From contig NZ_AYZA01000022.1 in NCBI RefSeq assembly GCF_001436315.1, positions 62,447-126,446 of the forward strand: a stretch of 64,000 bases of DNA. The letters are read 5' to 3'. A program made the position numbers and the translations under genes. Source of the stretch: Ligilactobacillus aviarius subsp. aviarius DSM 20655. Lineage in GTDB: Bacteria; Bacillota; Bacilli; Lactobacillales; Lactobacillaceae. A model generated the notes under the pieces. It had not been told where the DNA came from and searched no databases. It saw only the letters and a list, made by a program, of their open reading frames with translations. Below, piece by piece: positions 55,356 through 64,000 of this stretch (positions are counted from its first letter, which is position 1; each line of letters starts with the position of its first letter).

Positions 55356-56027
55356 ATGACGTTAACCAATCAATTTCGAGCTGATTATTTAGAAAAGCAG
55401 ATCAAACGTTATGGGGCAACCAAGTTAAGTGACCGGGAACTATTTGGACTTTTACTTTCGCAGTTTTGTGCGCCGCGAAAGGTTTCGCAACTGACGGATC
55501 AATTTTTTACAGAAAATTTTGATTTGACCCACATTAGTTACCTGACCGCAACCGATTGGGAAAGATACTTTAATAATCAAACAAAAGCGATAAGGATGCA
55601 GGTGGTCTGCGAGTTTGTAAAGCGATGTCGGCAGCGACCCCCGCTTGTTTTAGGCCAAGTCGGTTCCAGTCAAATGATTGGGAACCATTTAATTGAAAAA
55701 TTAAAATTTAACCGGCAAGAGGTCCTTTACGGCGTGCTGTTGGATACGAAAAATCAGATCATTCATGAGAAAGAAATTTTTAAGGGAACGCTTGATAGTG
55801 CCACGGTTCATCCCCGCGAAATTTTTCAGTTAGCAATTCAGTTTACGGCGGCGCGAATCATTATTGCGCATAACCATCCCAGTGGAAAACCGGAGCCATC
55901 AAAAAACGACCAGTTGCTAACTGATCGTTTGGTAAAGTGTGGTGAGCTTTTAGGAATTGAATTGCTCGACCACATTATTATTGGTAAAAATAATTACTTC
56001 AGTTTTCGGGAAGCTCAATTAATTTAA
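55356..56027 (+). CDS. radC: RadC family JAB-domain protein
   Basis: The 223 residues have an N-terminal helical region and a JAMM metalloprotease-like fold with HNHPSG (172-177) and D185. The historic DNA-repair role is doubtful; function is unsettled. It lies upstream of mreB, as in many Firmicutes, here interrupted by two genes. Confidence 0.9.
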   Translation: MTLTNQFRADYLEKQIKRYGATKLSDRELFGLLLSQFCAPRKVSQLTDQFFTENFDLTHISYLTATDWERYFNNQTKAIRMQVVCEFVKRCRQRPPLVLGQVGSSQMIGNHLIEKLKFNRQEVLYGVLLDTKNQIIHEKEIFKGTLDSATVHPREIFQLAIQFTAARIIIAHNHPSGKPEPSKNDQLLTDRLVKCGELLGIELLDHIIIGKNNYFSFREAQLI

Positions 56028-56752
56028 AAGATTCCCTTCGCCAAGTTATATGTCCCCGCGAGCAACATTACGATATAGGCAATTTTGCGAACGGTTTTCA
56101 TTGAAATCCGTTGTAAAATTTTCGTTCCAACGAAAGTTCCAACTAAGCAACCAATGATTCCGAAAAAGGCGAGGATGCCGATTTTTGAAGATAAGTGAAT
56201 GCAGAGGATGTCTTCGGTCACCATCGCAATCGAAGTTAAAAAGAAAAATGTTTGGATCGTTGCTTGATATGTAACCGGATCATCAATGACTGAATCATAG
56301 TAAGCAACCATTGGCGGACCTCCAACCGCAAACATCCCACCAGTAAATCCGCTGATTGCACCAACTCCCAGTTCAGCCCAAACGTTTTTCTTTAATTTCA
56401 CTTTCGGGGCAATTAAAATTAGATAAATCGCAAGGATCCAGAGAAAGATTCCTAAAAGAATTGCCATTGTCTTTGATGAAAAACCGACCATCAGGTGGAT
56501 TCCGAGGTATGACGTGAAAAAGGAAATAATGGCAGGCGCAATGATCAACTGCCACTGAATCTTTTTAAAATATTTAATAATAATTGAGATTTGTAAAAAC
56601 ATACAGGTGATAATTGAAATAAAAGTTGCATACCGGTAGGCAACGATCATTGAAACGATCGGTACGAAAAGCGACCCAAATCCGAAGCCACCAGTCGTTT
56701 GAATGATTGCCGCACAAAATCCGATAAGCGTGATGAAGATAATGCTGGTCAT
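56024..56752 (-). CDS. TauE/SafE-type exporter, second
   Basis: The 242 residues have about eight hydrophobic segments with two glycine-rich repeats (QTTGGFGFGSLFVPIVS and GFTGGMFAVGGPPMVAYY). Its stop overlaps the radC end by four bases, so it is convergent with radC. It is inserted in the otherwise conserved radC-mreB order. Substrate unknown. Confidence 0.83.
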   Translation of the reverse strand: MTSIIFITLIGFCAAIIQTTGGFGFGSLFVPIVSMIVAYRYATFISIITCMFLQISIIIKYFKKIQWQLIIAPAIISFFTSYLGIHLMVGFSSKTMAILLGIFLWILAIYLILIAPKVKLKKNVWAELGVGAISGFTGGMFAVGGPPMVAYYDSVIDDPVTYQATIQTFFFLTSIAMVTEDILCIHLSSKIGILAFFGIIGCLVGTFVGTKILQRISMKTVRKIAYIVMLLAGTYNLAKGIF

Positions 56753-56857
56753 TTGTTTTCTCCTTCAAAATAATACTTTTATTGTATCATTAACCATTTC
56801 TTGTTTATCAAAATTTGATATGATAGAATTTTGTTGCGTAAAGAAAGAAGGTCAATC

Positions 56858-57079
56858 ATGTTAACGGGAACAGTTCATCAGTTTAATAAACAAAAGGGAT
56901 ACGGTTTTATTACCCCAGATGATCGAGGAAAAGACTTATTTGTTCATTTTTCAGCAATCATTACTCCGGGGTTCAAGACGCTTGATGAAGGACAGCGGGT
57001 TCGGTTTGTTGAAATTGAAGGCAAACGGGGAATGCAAGCTGTCGAAGTTGAACCGTTGAACGGGGAACTGAACGATTGA
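56858..57079 (+). CDS. Cold-shock-domain protein (CspA-like)
   Basis: The start is ATG 56858 ([18 protein letters not shown]) with GAAAGAAGG upstream. The 73 residues have RNP1 KGYGFI and RNP2-like DLFVHFSAI. It is an RNA chaperone type; the C-terminus [19 protein letters not shown] differs from the classic CspA end. Confidence 0.85.
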   Translation: MLTGTVHQFNKQKGYGFITPDDRGKDLFVHFSAIITPGFKTLDEGQRVRFVEIEGKRGMQAVEVEPLNGELND

Positions 57080-57159
57080 TTTTAGTGCTATTTAATTGAT
57101 TTTAACTGTGGTATAATTTTACTAAATATTAAATTAAGCGGACGAAGGGATGAGAAAGA

Positions 57160-58161
57160 GTGTTCGGATTTGGTGCAAGAAATATCGGAATTGACCTTGG
57201 GACGGCGAACACAATTGTTTTTTCAGAAGGAAAAGGCATTGTATTACGGGAACCATCAGTGGTTGCGAAGAACACAAAGACAGACGAGATCGTTTCAGTT
57301 GGCTCAGAAGCGCGGGCAATGATTGGGAGAACCCCCGCAAGTATTGTTGCGATTCGCCCAATGAAAGATGGCGTAATTGCCGACTATGATACAACGGTTT
57401 CGATGATGAAATACTACATTGATAAATCACTTGAACCTCATTCAAGACGGCCTGATGTAATGGTTTGTGTACCGAGTGGAGTAACGGAAGTTGAAAAACG
57501 GGCCGTGATCGATGCGACGAAGGTCGCAGGGGCAAAGGATGCATATGTAATTGAAGAGCCATTTGCAGCTGCAATCGGTGCCGGGCTTCCTGTAATGGAT
57601 CCAACCGGAAGTATGGTTGTTGATATCGGTGGTGGAACAACGGACGTTGCAACGATTTCATTAGGTGGGATCGTATCAAGCCGCTCGATTCGCATGGCTG
57701 GGGACAAGCTTGATGAGGCAATCACAGCATATGTGCGGCAACATTATAATTTGTTGATCGGTGAACGAACAGCCGAACAATTGAAGATCGACGTTGCTTC
57801 AGCTTCAGTTGAGGCTGCTAAAGAATTAGATAGTCAAAGTGTTCGGGGCCGTGACTTAATTAGCGGATTGCCGCAAACAGTTGAAATTAAGCCTGAAGAT
57901 GTTGCGAAGGCAATTCAAGAAGTTGTTCAAGCAATTATTACAGCAATCAAGGAAACATTGGAAGAAACTTCTCCTGAAATTGCTGCCGATGTTATTGATC
58001 ACGGAATTGTGTTAACTGGTGGCGGAGCACAACTAAGACATTTACCAGAAGTTATTTCAGAAGCAACGAAGGTTCCAGTATTTGTTGCCTCAGAACCACT
58101 CGATTGTGTTGCCATTGGTACAGGTGAATCATTAAAGAATATTGATGTAATGAAGAAATAA
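57160..58161 (+). CDS. mreB: Rod shape-determining protein MreB
   Basis: The 333-residue bacterial actin has [18 protein letters not shown] and [11 protein letters not shown]. It starts at GTG 57160. It directs sidewall synthesis with MreC and MreD downstream. A weak hairpin (AATCGTATCAT/ATGATACGGTT, about 58176-58212) lies before mreC. Confidence 0.96.
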   Translation: MFGFGARNIGIDLGTANTIVFSEGKGIVLREPSVVAKNTKTDEIVSVGSEARAMIGRTPASIVAIRPMKDGVIADYDTTVSMMKYYIDKSLEPHSRRPDVMVCVPSGVTEVEKRAVIDATKVAGAKDAYVIEEPFAAAIGAGLPVMDPTGSMVVDIGGGTTDVATISLGGIVSSRSIRMAGDKLDEAITAYVRQHYNLLIGERTAEQLKIDVASASVEAAKELDSQSVRGRDLISGLPQTVEIKPEDVAKAIQEVVQAIITAIKETLEETSPEIAADVIDHGIVLTGGGAQLRHLPEVISEATKVPVFVASEPLDCVAIGTGESLKNIDVMKK

Positions 58162-58175
58162 CATGGCAATTAAAA

Positions 58176-58214
58176 ATCGTATCATCGCGGGTTAAAATGA
58201 TACGGTTTTTATTT
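58176..58214 (+). terminator. Partial terminator between mreB and mreC
   Basis: CGTATCAT and ATGATACG arms with TTTTTA; probably allows read-through and lowers mreCD expression. Confidence 0.5.
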
Positions 58215-58229
58215 TGAGGAGGATTTTAA

Positions 58230-59081
58230 ATGCAAAAACCATTTTTCAATAAGAAACTTGTTATTACAATGGTATCGTTAATTATCGCGTTCTTATTGAT
58301 TGCATTTTCAATTTTTGTTCGGAATGATCGTTCGACCCCTTCCTTCATTCAAAATATTGGGAATAGTGCTGCTGGAGTCGTTGATAAAGTTGTAAATGCT
58401 CCAGTTGAGGGAATTTCACGGATGACGGGTTCCGTTTCAAATTTGACGGATACATACCAAGAAAATGCGCAGTTGAAAAAGAAGTTGGATTCAATGAATG
58501 CCCTTCAAGTTGAAAATGAGACTTTAAAGCAAGAAAATAAGCAATTAAAGCAACAGTTATCATTGAATAAAAGCTTGACATCATATACCGATATTTCGGC
58601 CTATGTTATTTCGCGCTCACCTTCGACCTGGCAAAACCAAATCGTGATCAGCAAAGGATCAAACGCAGGAATTACCAAGGGCTCAGCCGTTGTTTCTGAT
58701 AAAGGGTTGATTGGTCGCGTTATGGAAGTTAATAAGAATAACAGTAAAGTTGAACTGGTAACGACCCAGGATGATGCGGCTGACCGATTTGCAGTTCAAT
58801 TGATTGATAATAATGGGCAGACTGTAAACGGCTTGATCACGGGTTATGATACGGATACAAACTTATTGGTCATGGGGCAAATTACTTCAAAGGAAAATGT
58901 AAAGAAGGGAACCCAAGTCATTACCTCTGGTTTAGGCGGAACGACGCCTAAAGGATTATTTGTCGGGACGGTCGAAAAGGTCGTTAACCAACAAGCAGGA
59001 CTTCCAACCAAGATTTACATTAAGCCGGCAGCTGACATGACGAACTTAAACGTTGTAACGGTTGCGAAACGGCAAGATTAG
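58230..59081 (+). CDS. mreC: Rod shape-determining protein MreC
   Basis: The 283 residues have an N-terminal membrane helix (about 9-28), a coiled coil (about 70-108) and a beta-rich C-terminal domain (YVISRSPSTWQNQIVISKGSNAGI). GAGGAGG precedes ATG 58230. Confidence 0.95.
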   Translation: MQKPFFNKKLVITMVSLIIAFLLIAFSIFVRNDRSTPSFIQNIGNSAAGVVDKVVNAPVEGISRMTGSVSNLTDTYQENAQLKKKLDSMNALQVENETLKQENKQLKQQLSLNKSLTSYTDISAYVISRSPSTWQNQIVISKGSNAGITKGSAVVSDKGLIGRVMEVNKNNSKVELVTTQDDAADRFAVQLIDNNGQTVNGLITGYDTDTNLLVMGQITSKENVKKGTQVITSGLGGTTPKGLFVGTVEKVVNQQAGLPTKIYIKPAADMTNLNVVTVAKRQD

Positions 59082-59090
59082 AGGTGTACT

Positions 59091-59603
59091 ATGCGAATTC
59101 CTAAAATGAGATACATCTTTCCACTCGGATTGATTCTTGCAATTTTTTTGGATGGAACGTTGACGCACGTTTGGTCAGGGTGGATGATCACCCCAACGAC
59201 GTTTGTTGAATGCCGGATGGTGTTCCTATGGATCTTTATGGCGGTTTGCTTTGGTGAAGTGGATCACATCATTCCGTGGGCGATTTTTGCAGGATTGATG
59301 TATGACATGTTTTATACCGGCATAATTGGAGTTTTCTTAGTTCTTTTTCCGTTAATGATTTATATTACACGGTGGATCATGCAATACTTTGAACCTTCAT
59401 TTATTGTATTGCTGTTAATTTATTTAATTGATATTACCGTTTTAACGGCCCTTTCATATGGGATGAATTTGATCGTTGGGCAGACGTCAGTGTCGATTGT
59501 TGATTTTATCGGAAGAACTTTAGGACCGACTTTGGCTTTTAACTTAGCATTGTACGTGGTTTTATATTACCCACTTAAAAAACTTTTTCTCAAATATTCA
59601 TAG
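59091..59603 (+). CDS. mreD: Rod shape-determining protein MreD
   Basis: The 170 residues have five or six hydrophobic segments, starting RYIFPLGLILAIFLDGTL. It is the membrane partner of MreC, nine bases after it. Confidence 0.93.
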   Translation: MRIPKMRYIFPLGLILAIFLDGTLTHVWSGWMITPTTFVECRMVFLWIFMAVCFGEVDHIIPWAIFAGLMYDMFYTGIIGVFLVLFPLMIYITRWIMQYFEPSFIVLLLIYLIDITVLTALSYGMNLIVGQTSVSIVDFIGRTLGPTLAFNLALYVVLYYPLKKLFLKYS

Positions 59604-59624
59604 TAATTAAAAGAGGTGAGCGAC

Positions 59625-60302
59625 TTGGCAAACGAAGCAATTTCACTTAAAGGACATAAAGATGGATATGAAATCGTCCTTCGAAGCGCCGCAAAGTTCA
59701 GTGATGTTGAACACGAACTCAAACAATTGTTAGACCAGCTTTATAAGGATAATTCAAAGTTTGATGCTGATCAGGTTGATTTTAAGATTCAAACGGGTAA
59801 CCGGTTGTTGTCAGCGGATGAAAAGAAGAAAATTGAAGATATTTTTGCAAACTATCCGCTATTTTCAATTCACCGCATTAAATCTGATGTTATCTTGAAA
59901 GATGATGCAGCGGCAATTATTGAAAAGAACATGATCCATGCGAATGCGGATATTATCCGGAATGGGCAGGTTAAAACGATTGACGGGGATGTCCTCTTTA
60001 TGGGGATGATCCATGAAGGCGGGATCCTTCGGGCAACCGGAAATGTTTATCTTTTAGGAAAGACTGAGGGAATCGTTTCAGCTGGTTTCCCAGATAATAA
60101 CTCGGCGGTCATTGTTGGGGATGTTACCCATGCCCAACAGGTTCGAATTGCCGATTTAGTCACGATTTTTGACGATGAAGTCCAACCGGATGAATCAAAG
60201 CCAGTCGTTTTTGTAAATGATTTACATAAGCTTGCATATTTGAGAATGGATGAATTGAAGAAATTAAGGCCTAAAATTTATGCCAAGTTTGGAGGATTTT
60301 AA
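59625..60302 (+). CDS. minC: Septum site-determining protein MinC
   Basis: I choose TTG 59625 (MANEAISLKGHKDGYEIVL) because AGAGGTGA, six bases upstream, is the ribosome site; the GTG at 59616 lies inside it. The 225 residues have a C-terminal beta-helix domain (DGDVLFMGMIHEGGILRATGNVYLLGKTEG). It inhibits FtsZ away from midcell. MinE is not present, as usual in Firmicutes. Confidence 0.93.
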   Translation: MANEAISLKGHKDGYEIVLRSAAKFSDVEHELKQLLDQLYKDNSKFDADQVDFKIQTGNRLLSADEKKKIEDIFANYPLFSIHRIKSDVILKDDAAAIIEKNMIHANADIIRNGQVKTIDGDVLFMGMIHEGGILRATGNVYLLGKTEGIVSAGFPDNNSAVIVGDVTHAQQVRIADLVTIFDDEVQPDESKPVVFVNDLHKLAYLRMDELKKLRPKIYAKFGGF

Positions 60303-60304
60303 TT

Positions 60305-61111
60305 ATGGGAAAATCAATTGTAATTACTTCAGGAAAAGGCGGGGTAGGAAAGACAACCACCTCTGCTAACCTGGGAACAGCTTTGGCATTAATGGATAAA
60401 AAAGTTTGTTTGATCGACCTTGATATTGGATTGCGGAACCTTGACGTTGTTCTGGGACTCGACAACCGGATCATCTATGACATTGTTGATGTTGCTCAGG
60501 GACGCGCCAAATTGCACCAAGCATTGATTAAAGATAAGCGGTTTGATGACAAGCTTTTCCTTCTTCCAGCTGCTCAAAACACGGATAAAAGTGCACTGGA
60601 GCCTGAAGAAGTGAAGAAAATCGTTGAAGAATTACGCCCCGACTTTGACTATATTTTGCTTGATTGTCCAGCAGGAATTGAACAAGGATTTATGAATGCC
60701 GTTGCGGGTGCTGATCAAGCAATTGTCGTTTCAACTCCGGAAATTTCATCTGTTCGTGACGCAGACCGGGTTGTCGGTTTATTGGAACAGAAGGACTTAA
60801 AGGAAGCCCCAATGTTGATTATTAACCGGATTAAAAAACACATGGTGAACGATGGCGATATGATGGATGTTGATGAAATCACCCGGCATTTGTCAATTAA
60901 GTTGTTAGGAATTGTCTTTGACGACGAAGACGTAATCAGTTCATCAAATAAAGGCGAACCAGTCGTTCTAAATGAAAAGAGTGCTGCGGGACAGGGGTAC
61001 CGCAACATTGCACGGCGACTTGAAGGTGAAACGGTGCCGTTAATGTCCCTTAAGGAACAGAAGAAAAAAGGATTCTTTGAGAAAGTTACAGAATGGTTTA
61101 AGAGAAAATAA
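60305..61111 (+). CDS. minD: Septum site-determining protein MinD
   Basis: The 268-residue ParA/MinD ATPase has the deviant Walker A GKGGVGKT (10-17), IDLDIGLRNLDVVLG and a C-terminal amphipathic membrane helix (FFEKVTEWFKRK). It starts two bases after minC. Confidence 0.96.
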   Translation: MGKSIVITSGKGGVGKTTTSANLGTALALMDKKVCLIDLDIGLRNLDVVLGLDNRIIYDIVDVAQGRAKLHQALIKDKRFDDKLFLLPAAQNTDKSALEPEEVKKIVEELRPDFDYILLDCPAGIEQGFMNAVAGADQAIVVSTPEISSVRDADRVVGLLEQKDLKEAPMLIINRIKKHMVNDGDMMDVDEITRHLSIKLLGIVFDDEDVISSSNKGEPVVLNEKSAAGQGYRNIARRLEGETVPLMSLKEQKKKGFFEKVTEWFKRK

Positions 61112-61122
61112 ATTTGATTTAA

Positions 61123-61162
61123 AGGGCATTTGGAGTGGATCAAATCTAAATGTCCTTTTTCG
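61123..61162 (+). terminator. Terminator of the mre-min operon
   Basis: AAAGGGCATTT and AAATGTCCTTT arms with TTTTC. Confidence 0.65.
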
Positions 61163-61192
61163 TTTTAATTTTTGAGAAAGAGAGAATGAGAA

Positions 61193-62128
61193 GTGAAAAT
61201 GGCAGAAAAGAGAAAGCAAAGCCGTCGATGGCTGAAAATTTTGATTGGAATTTTAATTGCGGTAATTATAATTTACATTGGAATTTGTTTTTATTTTATT
61301 AACTACGGGTTTGGAAGAAAGACGAAAACGCCGGATCAACCGACCCGCGAAGCCATTGAGTGGCTTGATAAGACGCCGCAACAAACCTGGCATGAAACGG
61401 CGGTTGGTAACAAGGATATTCAGTTAGTTGCGCGGTATGTTCCGGCAGCTGAAAAAACAAACAAAACAATTGTGGTTGCCCATGGTTGGCATGAAAATTC
61501 ACAATTGATGGCCCGGTATATTAAAATGTTCCATCAATTAGGATATAATGTTTTAGCTCCTGATGATCGCGGAAGTGGTCGCAGTGGCGGCAAGTATCTT
61601 TCATTTGGTTGGCTTGATCGGTTAGATTATGTCAAATGGATTCATCAAATTATTGACCGGGAAGGCTCAAACGTTGAAATTGGTCTTTTTGGCGTAAGTA
61701 TGGGCGGTGCAACCGTGATGAATGTCAGTGGTCAGAAACTTCCACCGCAAGTCAAATGTGTGGTGGAAGACTGCGGCTTTAGCAGTATTCACCAAGAATT
61801 TTATGATGTGATTACGCATGATTTTCATATTCCGGCGGGACCGATCTTAGCCGGGGGAGCATATCTGGCCCAACCGATGATTGGGTTTAACTTTAATGAT
61901 GCGAATACGTTAAAGCAGCTGGCAAAAGATAAGCTTCCAATTTTATTTATCCATGGTGATAAGGATGATTTTGTTCGGACTTATATGGTTTATCAAAACT
62001 ACCGGGCAACGAAAGCTCCAAAAGAAATTTGGATCACCAAGGATACCGGGCACGCTCATTCGTTAAAGAATCATTACCAAGCATATAAGATGAAAGTTGG
62101 AGCATTTTTTGCACAATATTTAAAGTAG
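61193..62128 (+). CDS. Membrane-anchored alpha/beta hydrolase
   Basis: The 311 residues start at GTG 61193 (or ATG 61199) with an N-terminal anchor (about 14-38). The hydrolase domain has VAHGWHENS, nucleophile S169 in GVSMGG, HGDKDD and the final His in DTGHAHS. It is probably an extracytoplasmic esterase or peptidase-like enzyme; substrate unknown. Confidence 0.82.
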   Translation: MKMAEKRKQSRRWLKILIGILIAVIIIYIGICFYFINYGFGRKTKTPDQPTREAIEWLDKTPQQTWHETAVGNKDIQLVARYVPAAEKTNKTIVVAHGWHENSQLMARYIKMFHQLGYNVLAPDDRGSGRSGGKYLSFGWLDRLDYVKWIHQIIDREGSNVEIGLFGVSMGGATVMNVSGQKLPPQVKCVVEDCGFSSIHQEFYDVITHDFHIPAGPILAGGAYLAQPMIGFNFNDANTLKQLAKDKLPILFIHGDKDDFVRTYMVYQNYRATKAPKEIWITKDTGHAHSLKNHYQAYKMKVGAFFAQYLK

Positions 62129-62259
62129 TTTGGAAGCAGAATGTGATAAAATAAAACCTATTAAATTGAAATTAACGAATGCCACTTCATTTTATTTTTG
62201 ATTAAATTTATGGCAAAATTAAAGTCAAGAAGTTAGTGGACTTGAGTGAAGGTGAGAAC

Positions 62260-63807
62260 ATGGCGATTAATTTGGAAGATGCGCAAATTTTACTGAAAGA
62301 ACACCATTTACTGAAAGAGCAATTTGCAGGTCAAAAAAGTAATTTTGAACATGTCACGTATGATTCGCGGCAGGTTGAGCAGGACACCCTGTTCTTTTGT
62401 AAGGGAAACTTTAAAAAAGAATATCTTGAAGATGCAATTGATCACGGGGCATCCGGCTATGTTGCTGAAGAAAAGTACGTTGATGACGGTCAAACTTCAT
62501 TCTTGATCGTAACGGATGTTCAAAAGGCAATGGCGCTTTTAGGGGCCGCGTTCTATGACTACCCGCAAAATGATTTATTTGTAATTGGAATTACGGGAAC
62601 AAAGGGAAAAACGACCAGTTCTTATTTTGCAAAGGGAATTCTAGATCAAACAACTGCCCAAAAAACGGCCTTGTTTTCAACCGTGAACCGGGTTGTGGGA
62701 CAGCAACCAGAAGATACATTCAAATCAAATTTGACGACTCCGGAATCGCTTGATTTGTTTCACGATATGCGGCGGGCCGTTGATAATGGAATGACGCATT
62801 TAGTGATGGAAGTTTCATCCCAGGCGTATAAGAAAAACCGGGTTTATGGGCTTCATTATAATGTCGGAATTTTTCTCAATATTTCGCCAGACCATGTTGG
62901 TGAAAATGAACATCCGACATTTGCAGACTATCTGTTTTGTAAGGAACAGATCCTGGCCAACTCCGATTATTGTATCTTAAATGTTGATACAGAACATTTT
63001 AAAGATATCTATTATGCGGCTAAATCAGATGTTGAATCAGACCGGTTATTGACATTTACGCATACTGATAGTCAGGTTTTACCAGATGGAAATCCAATCG
63101 ATATCCAAATTGAAAATCTTCAAGAAACGTTGCTTGATAGTCAGTTTAGATTGCATGCTTTAACGACCAAGGCCAATAATCTTCAACTTGAAGGGACTTA
63201 CTCGATTACAATTCCGGGAGATTATAATGAAGGCAATGCAACGGCTGCCATTATTGCGTCCGTTCTCGGCAATGCAACGCAAGCGGATGCGGTTCAAGGA
63301 TTAAAGCACGTTAAGGTTGCTGGTCGAATGGAAATGGTTCAAACTAAGAACCACGGATTAGTTTATATTGACTATGCACATAACTATGCAAGTCTCCATG
63401 CCTTGCTCGAATTCCTGAAAGCTCAGCGCAAGGTTGAACGACTGATCGTGGTTGTGGGTTCAACCGGGAATAAGGGCGTTTCACGGCGCGAAGGTTTTGG
63501 AAAAGCAATCAGTCAAGGGGCAGACGTTGCAATTTTAACAAGCGATGACCCGGGATACGAAGATCCGATGAAGATTGCTCAAGAAATTGATCGTTATATT
63601 GATCATCAACGAGTTCAAGTTTTCTTTGAAATGAATCGGGAAACGGCAATTAAAAAGGCAATTGAAATGGGAAGACCGAATGACGTGGTTGTTCTGGCTG
63701 GCAAGGGAGAAGATAAGTATCAAAAGATCAATGGAGTTGATACTCCATATCCAAATGATTTAAATGTTGCAAAAAATGTTGTGAAGGGATTAGAAGATGA
63801 ACAGTAA
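62260..63807 (+). CDS. murE: UDP-MurNAc-tripeptide synthetase MurE, L-lysine type
   Basis: The start is ATG 62260 with GAAGGTGAG upstream. The 515 residues have GTKGKTT (113-119), TTPES and a C-terminal DDPG (429-432) where diaminopimelate-adding enzymes have DNPR, indicating L-lysine addition. The next gene starts inside its last codons (11-base overlap). Confidence 0.93.
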   Translation: MAINLEDAQILLKEHHLLKEQFAGQKSNFEHVTYDSRQVEQDTLFFCKGNFKKEYLEDAIDHGASGYVAEEKYVDDGQTSFLIVTDVQKAMALLGAAFYDYPQNDLFVIGITGTKGKTTSSYFAKGILDQTTAQKTALFSTVNRVVGQQPEDTFKSNLTTPESLDLFHDMRRAVDNGMTHLVMEVSSQAYKKNRVYGLHYNVGIFLNISPDHVGENEHPTFADYLFCKEQILANSDYCILNVDTEHFKDIYYAAKSDVESDRLLTFTHTDSQVLPDGNPIDIQIENLQETLLDSQFRLHALTTKANNLQLEGTYSITIPGDYNEGNATAAIIASVLGNATQADAVQGLKHVKVAGRMEMVQTKNHGLVYIDYAHNYASLHALLEFLKAQRKVERLIVVVGSTGNKGVSRREGFGKAISQGADVAILTSDDPGYEDPMKIAQEIDRYIDHQRVQVFFEMNRETAIKKAIEMGRPNDVVVLAGKGEDKYQKINGVDTPYPNDLNVAKNVVKGLEDEQ

Positions 63808-64000
63808 TTTACCAGATTTTACACCAGTTTTATTAGGAAGCGACTTTAACGTATATGGAATGGCACGCTCATTTTATGAATTAACGGGCAAGCCAGTCAA
63901 AGCATTTGCAGAACAGCAATTAGCTCCGACCCGTTTTACCAAGATCGTTGACTTAGAGTTAATTGACGGCTTTGCTGACGATCCCCAATGGATCAATTCA
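63797..64000 (+). CDS. Start of an ATP-grasp ligase, probably D-aspartate ligase (partial)
   Basis: The frame opens at ATG 63797, overlapping murE by 11 bases, and runs off the window after 68 codons. The start [21 protein letters not shown] matches the ATP-grasp carboxylate-amine ligases such as D-aspartate ligase of enterococci and lactobacilli, which adds D-Asp to the lysine of the peptidoglycan stem. Coupling to a lysine-type murE fits this. Confidence 0.65.
   Translation, partial: MNSNLPDFTPVLLGSDFNVYGMARSFYELTGKPVKAFAEQQLAPTRFTKIVDLELIDGFADDPQWINS

Noticed and set aside
59616-59624. GTG 59616 as the minC start
   Set aside because: It lies inside the AGAGGTGA ribosome site that serves TTG 59625.

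Overview
The window looks like a Lactobacillaceae chromosome (moderate GC, heavy use of CGG for arginine) carrying an accessory island at its left end. The core part has class II aldolase, CtsR-type control of clpP, zapA-cvpA-mutS2, ireB-ruvX-DUF1292, rarA next to a 6S-like RNA, rpsD with a leader, ezrA, a NifS-type desulfurase with thiI, T-box-valS-folC, radC, mreBCD-minCD, and a lysine-type murE overlapping the start of a probable D-aspartate ligase. The last pair suggests an L-Lys/D-Asp peptidoglycan bridge, which many lactobacilli have. The genus cannot be settled from this window.

Positions 1-13312 are an accessory island that ends at the 3' end of tRNA-Gln(CTG) on the minus strand (13313-13385). 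It is layered. Layer 1 (1-1084) is the tail of a satellite or prophage-like element: a replication-protein C-terminus, a repeat-rich origin-like region and three small genes. Layer 2 (about 1085-11183) is a higher-GC fragment of a gut-Firmicutes conjugative or mobilizable element. It holds a SNF2/N6-methylase gene truncated at both ends, a frameshifted tnpV, an intact tet(O)-type ribosomal protection gene with its leader and attenuator, a KTR cysteine-rich gene, sigma-like regulators (one with a nonsense codon), a frameshifted RepA-like ATPase, a repeat-rich oriT-like region, and the first 12 codons of a MobA/MobL relaxase. Layer 3 (about 11184-12720) is an intact IS110-family element with a structured upstream region that could encode its bridge RNA. 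Layer 4 (about 12720-13312) is the element's right arm, with three copies of a YAGGGTCTCT motif. The transfer functions are broken but tet(O) is intact, so the resistance gene appears stranded in the chromosome.

From 13386 to 41000 core genes alternate with small accessory patches. These include a histidine phosphatase overlapping a beta-lactamase-like hydrolase, manA behind a palindrome-overlapped promoter, an orphan solute-binding protein, two MFS transporters, a small RNA candidate under a cre-like site (23205-23322), a DUF4041 plus GIY-YIG protein resembling a phage-defence nuclease (23746-25098), an EamA-like transporter and IclR regulator beside a dead antitoxin fragment, and a long multi-arm palindrome (38247-38356).

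From 41000 to 64000 the window is mostly housekeeping: DNA repair, translation, thiouridine synthesis, folate, and the division and cell-wall cluster. One exception is a 667-aa protein (42474-44477) that looks like the bifunctional glutathione synthetase GshF/GshAB but seems to have lost the catalytic residues of both halves. The strongest novelty candidates are this pseudoenzyme, the cre-controlled small RNA, the IS110 bridge-RNA region, the DUF4041/GIY-YIG protein and the palindrome.
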